Assembly: GCA_032718475.1 (NCBI GenBank) | Contig: JAUCBJ010006869.1 | Span: 1 to 64,000, forward strand | Reading direction: 5' to 3' | Length of the DNA: 64,000 bases | DNA from: Nemertoderma westbladi | Taxonomy: Eukaryota > Xenacoelomorpha > Nemertodermatida > Nemertodermatidae | Shown: positions 45,765 through 55,755 of the stretch, piece by piece | Numbering within the stretch: the stretch's first letter is position 1 | Layout: each line of letters begins with the position of its first letter | Made by a program: the position numbers and the translations under genes | Notes under the pieces: generated by a model | What the model saw: only the letters and a program-made list of their open reading frames with translations | Databases searched by the model: none | Told to the model about the DNA's origin: nothing

Positions 45765-47150
45765 TATACTAAATAAATGGATAATTACGATTTACTGATT
45801 GGTCATATAGACTTTTACTGATAGTTATTGTGTATCTAGGTAGCTGGTAGATGTTGATATTAATTCGCAGTTTGGTTACGGATTAAATTATGGTAGGAAT
45901 CTTAAAATCCGAAAGACTAATTTTTTATAAAATAATAATATTGTTTTAATAATTTAATAATGTTCAGGAGAAAATAAAACGAAACTATATAATCTTAAAA
46001 AACAATTATATACTAAAACTTTTATAATTTAATAAAATCTTTACTTTTTTCTTTACCTATTGGTCATATAGAGTTGGTTTTTGTGTTAAACATTCTAAAT
46101 ACATAATTATTTCAAAATTCCATTAAAACCACATGTAATATAAAAATGTAGTTACTAAACTAGCTCTAGGCTTTTTGACTGATCGATCGCTTATGAATAT
46201 TTTACTTTTGGATTTTAAGTTATCGGTAAGATTATTGTTAATTATTTGGCTTTTTGTTGTAACAAGAAACTACCCACATTAGGAGATAATAAATACATCC
46301 CACCGCGGGGCTGCGATAAACTTATGAGGCTTTCGGTTTTCCATTATCCACGCACTATGTCATCGGGTTTGTTAGGTCCCCGTAGCGACACCTATAGTAT
46401 TCTCTCGGTTGTTGTTGGTGTTGTTGTTAATTTCCAGTTGAGTTTTTGTTTTATAAGGCTTCAGTGACGAAGTTGGTAGAGCGCGAGACTTGGAATCTCT
46501 ATGTACCGAGTTAAATCCCACTTTCCGGTTAATTTTTTTTATAGTAAGATTGGTTAGTGAGGCAGTTGATGCGTTAGTAGACGCGGACCTCTGTGTTTAT
46601 CATTGGGCGGCCAAGTACAGTCGGTTTGAGCACTGTAGTAGCAGCATTCTGCGGTCCCCGCGGGGGGACATTTTCGCCTGTGATACCGGACTGAATATTT
46701 ACAAACCCCATAAAATCTTGACATTGACAATGCAATTCACCTCAAGCAAGGACCAATCAGAGAATAGCTAGTTGATTATCTGTAGTGATGAAGTAAAGTA
46801 AACAGAATAGAGTAAAGTTTTCATCTGTCACTAGGCCAGGGGTTACACATAAAGTCTGACGACTTAATTCCAGTGCCCCCCTCCCCCCTCAGAACTATAC
46901 TCCCCAAAGGAAACTCCAGTACTCATTTACCCACCACTTAAGGGTGCAAGGTAGAGGTGCGCCCTGGCTGCTGAGACCATATGTGGTGTTGGGAGGAATA
47001 CACCACTTCCAAAAACGCCAGGCGATATCGGCACATTTAAATAAATAAACTGTGGCTGAGCTGTGAATACAAATGTACTGAGTAGGTCGCGTTTCAGTCT
47101 ACCGTCCTCACACTTTCCCCAACTTACTTAGAAAGCATCGCATGGAGTTT
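45765..47150. other. Downstream of AK2: 3' UTR, tRNA-like SINE relic, spacer
   Basis: GATTGGTCATATAGA-type text occurs twice (about 45798 and 46060). Otherwise AT-rich sequence to 46440, a tRNA-like piece at 46468-46535, and then unremarkable sequence to 47150. ORFs at 46246-46467 and 46490-46771 have no support. Confidence 0.4.
46468..46535 (+). repeat. tRNA-like SINE head (Pro-like)
   Basis: GTGACGAAGTTGGTAGAGCG followed by an anticodon-like arm (CGAGA, loop CTTGGAA, TCTCT) with a TGG anticodon, then a weak T-arm (AGTTAAATCCC). Stems are imperfect and the boxes degenerate. A SINE or dead tRNA rather than an active gene. Confidence 0.35.
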
Positions 47151-47154
47151 GTAA

Positions 47155-47270
47155 TTGGGAGGCGCGGGGGGGGGGGGGGGGGGGGGTTAGAAATCCCATA
47201 TCGGCGAATTAATAATATCACGTCTTGATGTTAAATTTATAATCATAATTTTGATAGGGTCGAAACTCAC
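47155..47270. repeat. Poly-G tract repeat of the CGAATTAAT family
   Basis: A G run of about 21 at 47166-47186 is followed by TCGGCGAATTAATAATATCA and a GATGTTAAATTT block, matching the text after the G-tract at 52600-52670 (TTGGCGAATTAATATC ... AATGTTAAATTC). Confidence 0.6.
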
Positions 47271-47427
47271 TCCCTATCTCTAGGAATTGGGATGAGCGAT
47301 GGTTCTGAGTGTTCGAAGATGCATAGATGATATCTATATTTAAATTATGTAAAAATAATCAAAATACTGTACGTCAAACAATGTAAAGGTATTGTCCAAC
47401 ATAAGATAGGGCATTTCCACAAAAAAT

Positions 47428-48213
47428 GGGAGACGTCATGAAAAAAATTAAACTTTAAAAATGATTTGCGGGTATAAAGTAGGTAATTTTGCGATTATTT
47501 CGACCATCATCAAGACTTAGGTAAAACAAAAAAATACCAAAATTCAAGGCGAAATATTTTTTTACTGTTTATTCATATAGGCTATCCTTGGTATCATTGT
47601 AATCAGCCGTAAATGCACATTCCAAGGAGGTAGTTCTACGCCATAAACAGAACGCTTCTCGTACAATAAGCATTAAAATTAAAAGCTACCTGTATCCAAT
47701 TGTAACGTCAGATACTTTTTTTTACATTTTTTCTCAATTACTTTTCTATTGTATGGCAAACAATATATTATAAATTAAAAGACTCAATGCCGACGTAAGA
47801 TGGCGTCTTTTGTCCCATTTATGGCATTCCAGGCTACCATAAAGGCTGTGATTTAGGTGATTGAAGTTTAGTAACGTCCGACACATTGTAACGTCCGACA
47901 CTATTAATTATTACAACACTATTAATCTAAATTGCAGTGTATCGTGTAAAAGCATACCTATTCCAGAACTGTATTGTTTATATGCATTTAGGTCTACTAC
48001 TAAATACTAGGCCCTAAAACTTCAAGACTCTTTGTCCATATTATGATTTTCAATAATAAAATGATTAAATATATAAAAATAGTTTTAAATAATTCTCAAT
48101 TAATAACTCATTTATTCAACGCAATCTGATGTCAAAATTCCAGTATTTGCGTAGATTTAAAGAAAAACTTTCAAAAATTGAGAATGTCCGTAACGTCCGA
48201 CACCATATACAGT
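47428..48213. repeat. Interspersed repeat, copy 2 (also at 17775-18655)
   Basis: Direct-orientation partner of the 17.8-18.7 kb repeat, sharing the AAAATTAAACTTTAAAAA start, GTAATCAGCCGTAAATGCAC and the GTAACGTCCGACAC words (two near 47875, one near 48190). Somewhat shorter through internal indels. Confidence 0.8.
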
Positions 48214-48876
48214 AGGATTCCCTAAAACTTTGCAGCTTATTTCCTTATTTTCTAAGGGGGGTGTGAAAATTTGGAAATAAAATGGAAATGGAAATAATAA
48301 ATGGGAATGAGTTGATTTGAAAACGAATAAAAACATAAAAAAATTAAACGAAAAAATATTAAAAAAAATAAATATGTCACGCCAATAATTTAATACAGCA
48401 ATATTAATTTACCCAATGCCATACAGTACAGTAGTTTTTTATTAATAAATTTTACAATTTTTCCATCACATAATCGGAACTAAGAAGATGGCAATCTCGT
48501 TTGAAAACTATGTTTTAAAGAAATTATTGGTCATATAATTCAAATATTCAAAGTCATTACTTGAGGAATCTTTAATCCCATTTGTTGCAGAACCTTGATT
48601 CTGTTGAAACTTTTTTTGGTGTTGTGACTTTTATTGTATTGGAATTAGAGTTCCTTCATGCTAATACTAAATATGACAATTTAACAAAAGTCGTATTTCC
48701 CGTGACCTCTCAAAAATGTGATTAGGAGGCTACTGTTACTTTGCAGCAGTGCTAACGAATTCCATAGAAACTGTTTTATTATTATCAATAATAATTATAA
48801 TAAATAATCAGGTTAATTTTCGCTAATCCTGTATAGCAACTTAATTGATTGATGCTGTACCTGTAGTTTTTTACTG
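48214..48876. other. Spacer upstream of the RIIa/IQ gene
   Basis: AT-rich with no ORF or clear repeat. It should hold the promoter of the downstream gene. Confidence 0.4.
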
Positions 48877-51111
48877 ATGGCTCTAAAGTTACGCCCAATA
48901 ATATTATCATTTACTAAAGAGGTTATTCGCAAACGGCCGAAAAATATTCCAGAATTCGCTATACATTACTTCGAAAATTTATTAGCCGATGTTGGAGTGA
49001 CTGAAGAACGACCCAGACAAAGGCCATCATACGCCACTACAAAGACGATACGCCCACCCCAGGTACTCTTGAGTTTAATACTGGAATCTTTTACTACAGA
49101 AGTTTTTCGTAATCGACCAGATAATATTCCAGAATTTGCTTTAGATTATTTTGAAAATTTGTTGACCGAAGTCAACGCGGTAGAAGAACGATCCGGTATG
49201 CGGCAGCATGACGCCACGAAAACGGCATTGCGGCTGCTCGAATGTCGGCCGATCTTGCGGCGAATCCACACGCAACCACCACGATCGCGTAGAGTTGTTG
49301 ACGCAATATCAGAGGACAATCGCAATAAAGAAATCGCAGCTGCTATAAAGATTCAATCACTGGTTCGTGGGCATCTGACGCGATTGAGTTTGCAACGTTC
49401 TAGAAGATTCGTTGGTATGGGCAACAAAATGGATACTAGTGGCCCTCTTAGCAAAGAAACTGCAGCTGCTATAAAGATTCAATCATTGGTTCGTGGCCAC
49501 CTGACGCGATTGAGTTTGCAACGTTCTAGAAGATTCGTTGGTATGGGCAACAAAATGGATACTAGTGGCCCTCTTAGCAAAGAAACTGCAGCTGCTATAA
49601 AGATTCAATCATTGGTTCGTGGGCACCTGACGCGATTGAGTTTGCAACGTTCTAGAAGATTCGTTGGTATGGGCAACAAAATGGATACTAGTGGCCCTCT
49701 TAGCAAAGAAACTGCAGCTGCTATAAAGATTCAATCATTGGTTCGTGGCCACCTGACGCGATTGAGTTTGCAACGTTCTAGAAGATTCGTTGGTATGGGC
49801 AACAAAATGGATACTAGTGGCCCTCTTAGCAAAGAAACTGCAGCTGCTATAAAGATTCAATCATTGGTTCGTGGGCACCTGACGCGATTGAGTTTGCAAC
49901 GTTCTAGAAGATTCGTTGGTATGGGCAACAAAATGGATACTAGTGGCCCTCTTAGCAAAGAAACTGCAGCTGCTATAAAGATTCAATCATTGGTTCGTGG
50001 CCACCTGACGCGATTGAGTTTGCAACGTTCTAGAAGATTCGTTGGTATGGGCAACAAAATGGATACTAGTGGCCCTCTTAGCAAAGAAACTGCAGCTGCT
50101 ATAAAGATTCAATCATTGGTTCGTGGGCACCTGACGCGATTGAGTTTGCAACGTTCTAGAAGATTCGTTGGTATAGGCGACAAAATGGATACCAGTGGCC
50201 CTCTTAGCAAAGAAACTGCAGCTGCTATAAAGATTCAATCTTTGGTTCGTGGCCACCTGACGCGATTGAGTTTGCAACGTTCTAGAAGATTCGTTGGTAT
50301 GGGCAACAAAATGGATACTAGTGGCCCTCTTAGCAAAGAAACTGCAGCTGCTATAAAGATTCAATCTTTGGTTCGTGGGCACCAGACGCGATTGAGTTTG
50401 CAACGTTCTAGAAGATTCGTTGGTATGGGCGACAAAATGGATACCAGTGGCCCTCTTAGCAAAGAAACTGCAGCTGCTATAAAGATTCAATCATTGGTTC
50501 GTGGCCACCTGACGCGATTAAATGTACAATATTCTAGAAGATCCGTTGGCATGGGCGACAAAATGGATACCAAAGGCCTTGTAGAAATATCGCAAGTTGA
50601 ACAACAGGCAGCGACTCCTCTCCCATATTCAGAAGACTCAAAAAACATGTCTTTCCGAGAATGTAATATATTGCAAAGAAAAAGGAAATCTATGGGACTG
50701 TCAGAGTCGGCGGTTTATTTAACGTCTTTGCCGGATATTCCTGCAGAAGTTTACGAACGGGCGGCTTCTGTAATTCAGAACGAGGTTCGCACGTATTTGG
50801 CGCAAAAGTCCGGCTCTTCTCATCGCAAGATGATTCACAGCTATCACGCGGTACCGTACCAGTATAAACGGCACTCCGAATCGCATGCGACGTCTATCAT
50901 AGAGCGAGGAGGTCAGGGCCATTCGGTTGGCATGGGAGTCTCGCCATCACTTACGCAATGGGAGCGCGAGAGTGAGGCGGCAGTGCGGATACAGGGCAGT
51001 GTGAGAGGTTATCTTACCAGGAAGAACATCTTATCAATGAAACAGCAATTAAAAGGGGACCAGAGGAGAGTTTCTCTCGCTAAACTTAATAGTTGTCATA
51101 CTAAACAATAA
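48877..51111 (+). CDS. RIIa / multi-IQ protein (SPA17-like), intronless
   Basis: A 744-residue protein. Two copies of an RIIa-type dimerisation/docking domain lie at residues 8-40 and 68-100 (SFTKEVIRKRPKNIPEFAIH and SFTTEVFRNRPDNIPEFALD, each followed by YFENLL). This motif in SPA17, ROPN1 and PKA RII binds AKAP helices. Residues 154-573 are ten tandem 42-residue units, each with an IQ calmodulin-binding motif (IKIQSLVRGHLTRL). A degenerate IQ (SVIQNEVRTYLAQ) lies near 635 and a last good IQ (VRIQGSVRGYLTR) near 703-716. RIIa plus IQ is the layout of sperm fibrous-sheath/ciliary proteins such as SPA17, so an axonemal scaffold binding calmodulin is likely. SPA17 itself has one RIIa and one IQ. 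The CDS is a single exon, and its stop codon overlaps an AATAAA. Confidence 0.85.
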   Translation: MALKLRPIILSFTKEVIRKRPKNIPEFAIHYFENLLADVGVTEERPRQRPSYATTKTIRPPQVLLSLILESFTTEVFRNRPDNIPEFALDYFENLLTEVNAVEERSGMRQHDATKTALRLLECRPILRRIHTQPPRSRRVVDAISEDNRNKEIAAAIKIQSLVRGHLTRLSLQRSRRFVGMGNKMDTSGPLSKETAAAIKIQSLVRGHLTRLSLQRSRRFVGMGNKMDTSGPLSKETAAAIKIQSLVRGHLTRLSLQRSRRFVGMGNKMDTSGPLSKETAAAIKIQSLVRGHLTRLSLQRSRRFVGMGNKMDTSGPLSKETAAAIKIQSLVRGHLTRLSLQRSRRFVGMGNKMDTSGPLSKETAAAIKIQSLVRGHLTRLSLQRSRRFVGMGNKMDTSGPLSKETAAAIKIQSLVRGHLTRLSLQRSRRFVGIGDKMDTSGPLSKETAAAIKIQSLVRGHLTRLSLQRSRRFVGMGNKMDTSGPLSKETAAAIKIQSLVRGHQTRLSLQRSRRFVGMGDKMDTSGPLSKETAAAIKIQSLVRGHLTRLNVQYSRRSVGMGDKMDTKGLVEISQVEQQAATPLPYSEDSKNMSFRECNILQRKRKSMGLSESAVYLTSLPDIPAEVYERAASVIQNEVRTYLAQKSGSSHRKMIHSYHAVPYQYKRHSESHATSIIERGGQGHSVGMGVSPSLTQWERESEAAVRIQGSVRGYLTRKNILSMKQQLKGDQRRVSLAKLNSCHTKQ
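49336..50595 (+). repeat. 126-bp coding minisatellite, ten IQ units arranged as 252-bp dimers
   Basis: Ten units of exactly 126 bp (42 codons). Odd units carry GGGCA(C/T) and even units GGCCAC at the same Gly-His codons, so the true repeat is a two-unit dimer. The central units are nearly identical at the DNA level. Units 1, 7, 9 and 10 carry most changes (for example GIGDK, GHQTRL, LNVQYSRRS). Confidence 0.95.
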
Positions 51112-51245
51112 ATTAAAGGAGCTACAGTACTGAAGACTGTATAATGTCACAATTTTAGATTATGTTTTGGTATTTCGGTGGATATACAAGTTATTATACT
51201 GTAGGCCTACTGTAGTAATTTCAAGGTCCTACTTTATTTTTAATC

Positions 51246-51320
51246 AGAGCCACTATCGGAATGGTTAGAGCGCCATACTTCTATCGCAGATGACACCAGA
51301 TCGATCCCACCTGACATTCC
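51246..51320 (+). repeat. tRNA-like SINE head
   Basis: GCCACTATCGGAATGGTTAG followed by AGCGCCATAC and CAGATCGATCCCACC has the spacing of Pol III A- and B-boxes (GATCGATCCCACC approximates the B-box). Stems do not close. Probably a SINE relic. Confidence 0.35.
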
Positions 51321-51885
51321 TTCAATGCCACCTTTTATTTTAGATGAACTAAGTCTGACTGCAATATTTTAACAATATTATTGGAGTCTTAAAATAAATC
51401 TGGCGCGTATTTTTGAAGATGGGTAATGTAGCTTCTGTTTTTTATGGTTGCCAGTGATTTTAAAAGCGCCAAAAAGTAAAAGGATTCGCACGAAACAGTT
51501 TTCTTTATGTTTATGATAAATCTGCATCATTAATAAGAATCCCTCGTCGTCTTGAATTACAGGCGCGCAAAGTTTGAACTTTACACCCGGTTACCTTAGC
51601 AACTACAAGATGAAAATTCCAGAAAGACTTTTTATTACAATTCTATGAACCCTAGTCATAATATCCACCTAACAAAAGTAGCATAAAATAAGTTTCTAAG
51701 GAAATATTATAAAAAAAGTGCCATAAAAAGAAGCTGAAATTGAGCTGAATATTTATTTATTTGTACTTTCCCCCCGTTTCACTCTAACATACTTGAGGCC
51801 GGTAGGTCCGCTGTTAGAGATAGGATATGCAACTTAAGACTGCCCGTTCAATAGAAGTGGATTAGGTGGGATAGTGAATGTCAGG
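51321..51885. other. Spacer, no gene seen
   Basis: Nothing recognisable beyond AT-rich sequence between two tRNA-like relics. Confidence 0.4.
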
Positions 51886-51887
51886 GA

Positions 51888-51970
51888 CAAGTGGCTGAAC
51901 TGGTTAGCGCTACTGATGAGGCCTGATATGCTGAAACGTACGTATAGCGCTGGTTCAACCCCCGGTGACG
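51888..51970 (+). repeat. tRNA-like SINE head (A- and B-box present)
   Basis: AAGTGGCTGAACTGGTTAGC holds an A-box, and GCTGGTTCAACCCCCGG a B-box that fits GGTTCRANNCC. The intervening arms are too long and do not form a cloverleaf, and the T-stem does not pair. A tRNA-derived repeat is the best reading. Confidence 0.45.
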
Positions 51971-52119
51971 CGCTTTCTCATTTTTTCCATTTCTGAAGAA
52001 AACCATAATATTACATCTTTAATTACAGTTGCATTAACAGCTCAACTCCAATTTATTTATAAAGGCTACCAATTAAATTCATCCCAAAATTGATGAAAAT
52101 TTCACCAAAAAAAAATATT

Positions 52120-52535
52120 TTCACCAAATTAAATAATGCGACCCCAAAAAAATTATTCAACACCAAATAAAATAAAGTCACCCCAAATAAAATTATTCAA
52201 ACACCTAAACAAATTTTTTAACACCAAAAACAATTATTCAACATCAAAACAAATTATTCAATACCAAAAGAAATAAATGCTCCCCAAAACCAATTATTAG
52301 CGCCAAAATAAATGACAAATCCCCCAAAATAATTACAAATTTAAAAAAAAAAAAATAATAAATTTTTTTTCCCCCAAAACAAATACATTTTCGCCCAAAA
52401 CAAATACATATTCGCCCAAAATAAATATATTTTCCCCAAAACAAATACATTATCCCCTAAAATAAAAATACCTTTTCCCCCAAAACAAATACGTTTTTGC
52501 ACAAAATAAATACATAATCCCCCTAAATAAATACA
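52120..52535. repeat. Degenerate A-rich tandem repeat (~20-24 bp)
   Basis: Units of the form CCCCAAAACAAATACATTTT repeat with variation. Early units read AACACCAAATAAAATTATTC and later ones TTTTCGCCCAAAACAAATAC. The minus strand therefore reads runs of Phe/Gly/Cys/Ile, which I take as low complexity and not protein. Confidence 0.75.
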
Positions 52536-52579
52536 GTATTACTGCAGCAATAGCCTAGCACTTACATAAAAACTTTAAG

Positions 52580-52812
52580 ACAGGGGGGGGGGGGGGGGGG
52601 TGGAGGTGGGGGGGAACTGGACGCAAAACCCGCCTTGGCGAATTAATATCCCGCCTCAATGTTAAATTCTCAATTTAGGGAAAGGAGCAGGTTACAGTGG
52701 CACGTCATTTTTAACAAAACAATAAACTAAGCACAATAGAACAGGTTACAGTTATATTTTTGAGAGTAATCAGCTGTTATTTGCGTCGAATTTCCCCTGG
52801 AGAGGGATGAAT
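52580..52812. repeat. GGAGCAGGTTACAG-family repeat, longest copy, with G-tract
   Basis: G-tract at 52583-52615, then AACTGGACGCAAAACCCGCC, GGCGAATTAATATCCCGCC, GGGAAAGGAGCAGGTTACAG, AAAACAATAAAC, GTTACAG...TTTTTGAGAGTAATCAG, ending at CTGGAGAGGGATG. Other copies at 20.3, 28.3 and 47.2 kb cover parts of it. It truncates the BEL element at its 3' end. Confidence 0.75.
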
Positions 52813-53130
52813 TTTTATTGCGTCCTTCCTCTCCATTTGGATATACTTTCCTCATCGGTGGCCACTTCGACCTGTCATTGAGGAAGTGTGGACCATGCTG
52901 CCACAACTCTTGCTTTCTCGAGAAAGCGTGGCATTGTACTCCCCTCGATAGCAAGTCCCCGGATTGTCGTCAGTCGGGCAGTAGTGCCACTTGTCCAAGT
53001 CCGTAGTTGCTCTTATCTCATCCACCCGATTCGCTACGAATATGGGATATCGCGTCTTGGGATATCACACCACCATGGAATCCGTCCAGTAGTGTGTTTC
53101 CACTATACTTGGCATCGTATCCACCAAATA
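52813..53130 (-). pseudogene. BEL/Pao pol: distal RNase H region (severed part)
   Basis: Minus-strand reading gives the WTDS, FVANRV and, after a frameshift, NPGDLLSRG / WQHGPHFL motifs of the BEL/Pao pol between RNase H and integrase. One in-frame stop follows the WTDS block and at least one frameshift is present. This piece is the direct continuation of the pol fragment that stops at 57053: after exact removal of 53131-57052 and one TA, the two parts rejoin in frame. The integrase and 3' LTR are missing, cut off by the repeat at 52580-52812. Confidence 0.85.
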
Positions 53131-53474
53131 CAGTCCCAATCCCAATAAACATTAACTTGATCGTTTTGGCGGCCAAAATGACCAAAATCACCAAAAAAAT
53201 GTAGTGTATTCCTATGGGCTACTTGGTCGTTTAAGCAAAGCGATTTAACTCGAATCAGCTCAATCCAGACAGTCTGTCTCCTTGGCCATCCATTTGGTGG
53301 ATCTGACTAAATGTCGGCTCGCTTTCATTTTTATTATTGACAGATTGTTAACTTACCCGGCGCTGAGCCTTGCAGTACTGGAGTCCGCCCACTGAGGCAT
53401 TGATAGAGTACACAGTGTTATAAAAGGAGTTGAATGGGGCTTCGTTAAAAAAGGAGGAGTATGTATAATAATCT

Positions 53475-53690
53475 GAACGTCCCGAAATTAATTTATGGAC
53501 GTCCAGAAATTAACTATATGGACGTCCCGAAATTAACTTATGGACGTCCCGAAATTAACTTATGGACGTCCCGAAATTAATTTATGGACGTCCCGAAATT
53601 AATCTATCAACCAATCAGAATCGTAATGAAATAACTAATTAATGGACGTCCATAAATTAATTTCGGGATGTTAATTTCGGAAATTAATTT
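53475..53690. repeat. 22-23-bp tandem repeat (GGACGTCCCGAAATTAA), six units plus inverted copy
   Basis: Units GACGTCCCGAAATTAACTTA-TG repeat six times at 53475-53608. An inverted version (GGACGTCCATAAATTAATTT, CGGGATGTTAATTTCGG) follows at 53641-53690, so the block can fold back. GACGTC is itself palindromic. Confidence 0.85.
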
Positions 53691-53754
53691 TAATGATATT
53701 TTTTTTTATAATAAAAATTTTTTTAAATAATTTTTTACAATGTATAATTCGCGG

Positions 53755-54172
53755 ACACGGCGGGGTGACTACAAAAACAAAGACCCAATTATAAAGACCT
53801 GCATAATCTTGTTACATGTGTTAACTTTCGTTAATTGTTTTGAATCCCCCGTCACGCCTCTGTAACTTGCTCCTTTACTAACCTGCTCCTTTAAATAGCA
53901 ATGGTACATAACGCTCATTGTGACCTGTACAAAACAAAGAGGTAAAGTCGCGTTACGTCCCAAAGAGCATTAGGTTCCAAAGAGCTTTAGGTCCCATTGC
54001 CAGAGAGCGTGAGGTCACATTGCCATTTAAAGGAGCAGGTTAGTAAAGAAGCAGGTTACAGAGGCGTGTTGGGGAACCAAAACAATAAACGAAAGTTAAC
54101 ACATGTGTTTTGTATTTGTACAGGTCTTTATTATTTGGGTCGTTGGTCTTTGTTTTGTAGTCACCCGACACT
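53755..54172. mobile_element. ~420-bp foldback/MITE
   Basis: GTGACTACAAAAACAAAGAC near 53765 is inverted as GTCTTTGTTTTGTAGTCAC ending near 54164. ACATGTGTTAACTTTCGTTA is inverted at about 54078-54105. Each arm also contains a GGAGCAGGTTA(C/G)-type piece, so the element may be two copies of that family joined head to head. No ORF. Confidence 0.8.
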
Positions 54173-54558
54173 GCGGTGTTGCGTGGGGGCCACCAATCCA
54201 CCCACCCACACTCAACTCCCAACTTCCTGGACACTAGGATACTGAGTGAAAGCGTCTGAAACTACTACATGAACTCCATGACAGACTATGGGCTAGCGAC
54301 TAGGGACTGGCGCCGTTGAACTGAACATGTAAACTGTAGTACCTATCACTGTACCACCTACCTAAAAGTGACCTGTGGGACCAGCCCATTATTAGTGAGG
54401 TCGGCATTTCTCTTTATCCTGCCGCTCTCTTTGTATTACAATAGCATACAGCTAACCAATGGCAATGGTCTACCCTCAGTGCGGGAAAGACAAGCTGGCT
54501 ACCATTGAAATGAATAGGGGAAGGATAATATGGATAATACTTCAATAAACACCACTCA

Positions 54559-55755
54559 GCTACCCACATCCTATCGTTGGACTTATCATCAGCCTTTGAC
54601 ACAGTTGACTATACCAAACTATACAGTATCCTACAGAAATCCAATGTGGGACCTAACCTCACTCGGATGCTCATGGCTTACCTCCACTCAGGGACGTCAT
54701 TTATTTGTTCAGGAAAATTAATCAGGAAAAATCCCATAATACTTGAACGGGGATTAAGACAGGGAAGTTTACTATCGCCATTCCTCTTCAATGTTTACAT
54801 CGCACAGCTATTCGAAGACATAGTCAACAGCAATCTCGGAGTCCACGTGGGAAGTCACTCCTTCAGTTTAATAAGTTACGGGGACGACATCATACTAATC
54901 GCTAATTTAAAGTCGGACCTCCAGAGGATGGCTACTTTATGTTACACATACTTCCAAGACTTCAGTTTAACCTTAAATATTAAGAAAACCCACTACCTAC
55001 TCTTAAACGAAATTGGATGCAGTGTAACTGACATAACCCTACGGATCCCAGAATTCGATATCACTCACATATCCGAAGACAGCTGTTTGTATCTCGGCCT
55101 CCCACTACCTGCCACGCCCCACAACTTAGACAAACATTTTCGGGTGAAAACCTTAGTCAACCTCAGCCGTTTAGAACAACGCGGATTCGCAATAGATAGC
55201 GTACCACTAAACGTTGTTGCCAAAATCTGGCAATGCATCTGCCTACCAGCAATACTGTACGGCTGCGAGTCGCTCGAACATGTCTATACGACAGTTATAC
55301 CGCGCTATTTAAGACGGGCAATGCGAAGACTCCTGCGAGCATCAAACTATATCCCTTCCGACACCCTGGCAATGTTATTTAACGGACTACCACCAGATGC
55401 TATGATTAAACTTAAAACTGCCTCCACGATATTCAACATATTTAATTGCCGCAATGCCAAAGTAACTTATCTTTTCGATTATCTGCTGTCCGGCCATCTA
55501 GGGGGACTGTTCAAGGTAGACACATTTGATAGCTATGCACACGCCGCCTGGGACCTAAACCTCCCAAGCTTGGCCAATCTCAGTATTTCCAAATTTAGCT
55601 TCAGCTCTATACGCAGGCACCTAAAGAATATCCAAGCTACATCCCTGAGCGCAACAAACTCCTACCGCCTGTTCTACACCCAATCAATCCTAAACGCCAC
55701 CACGGGAACACACAGTGACCGACACTCAGTCCTATTAGACTTTTACAATTATTAA
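54559..55755 (+). pseudogene. LINE reverse transcriptase, C-terminal ~395 residues
   Basis: The open frame begins LDLSSAFDTVDY (motif A aspartate), then LERGLRQGSLLSPFLFNVYI, the catalytic SYGDDIILIA box (YGDD rather than the usual FADD/YADD) and LNIKKTHYLL. A tail with LPAILYGCESL and RRAMRRLLR completes it. There is no ATG at the beginning and the fingers and endonuclease are missing, so the protein is non-functional, but the remaining 1.2 kb is free of stops. It differs from the CR1-type ORF2 at 2.5-5.8 kb and belongs to another clade that I cannot name. Confidence 0.85.

Noticed and set aside
50113-50490. 125-codon antisense ORF in the IQ array
   Set aside because: Produced by the 126-bp period being divisible by three on the opposite strand.
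52244-52450. Minus-strand ORF reading Tyr/Phe/Gly/Cys repeats
   Set aside because: Translation of a degenerate A-rich tandem repeat, not a protein.
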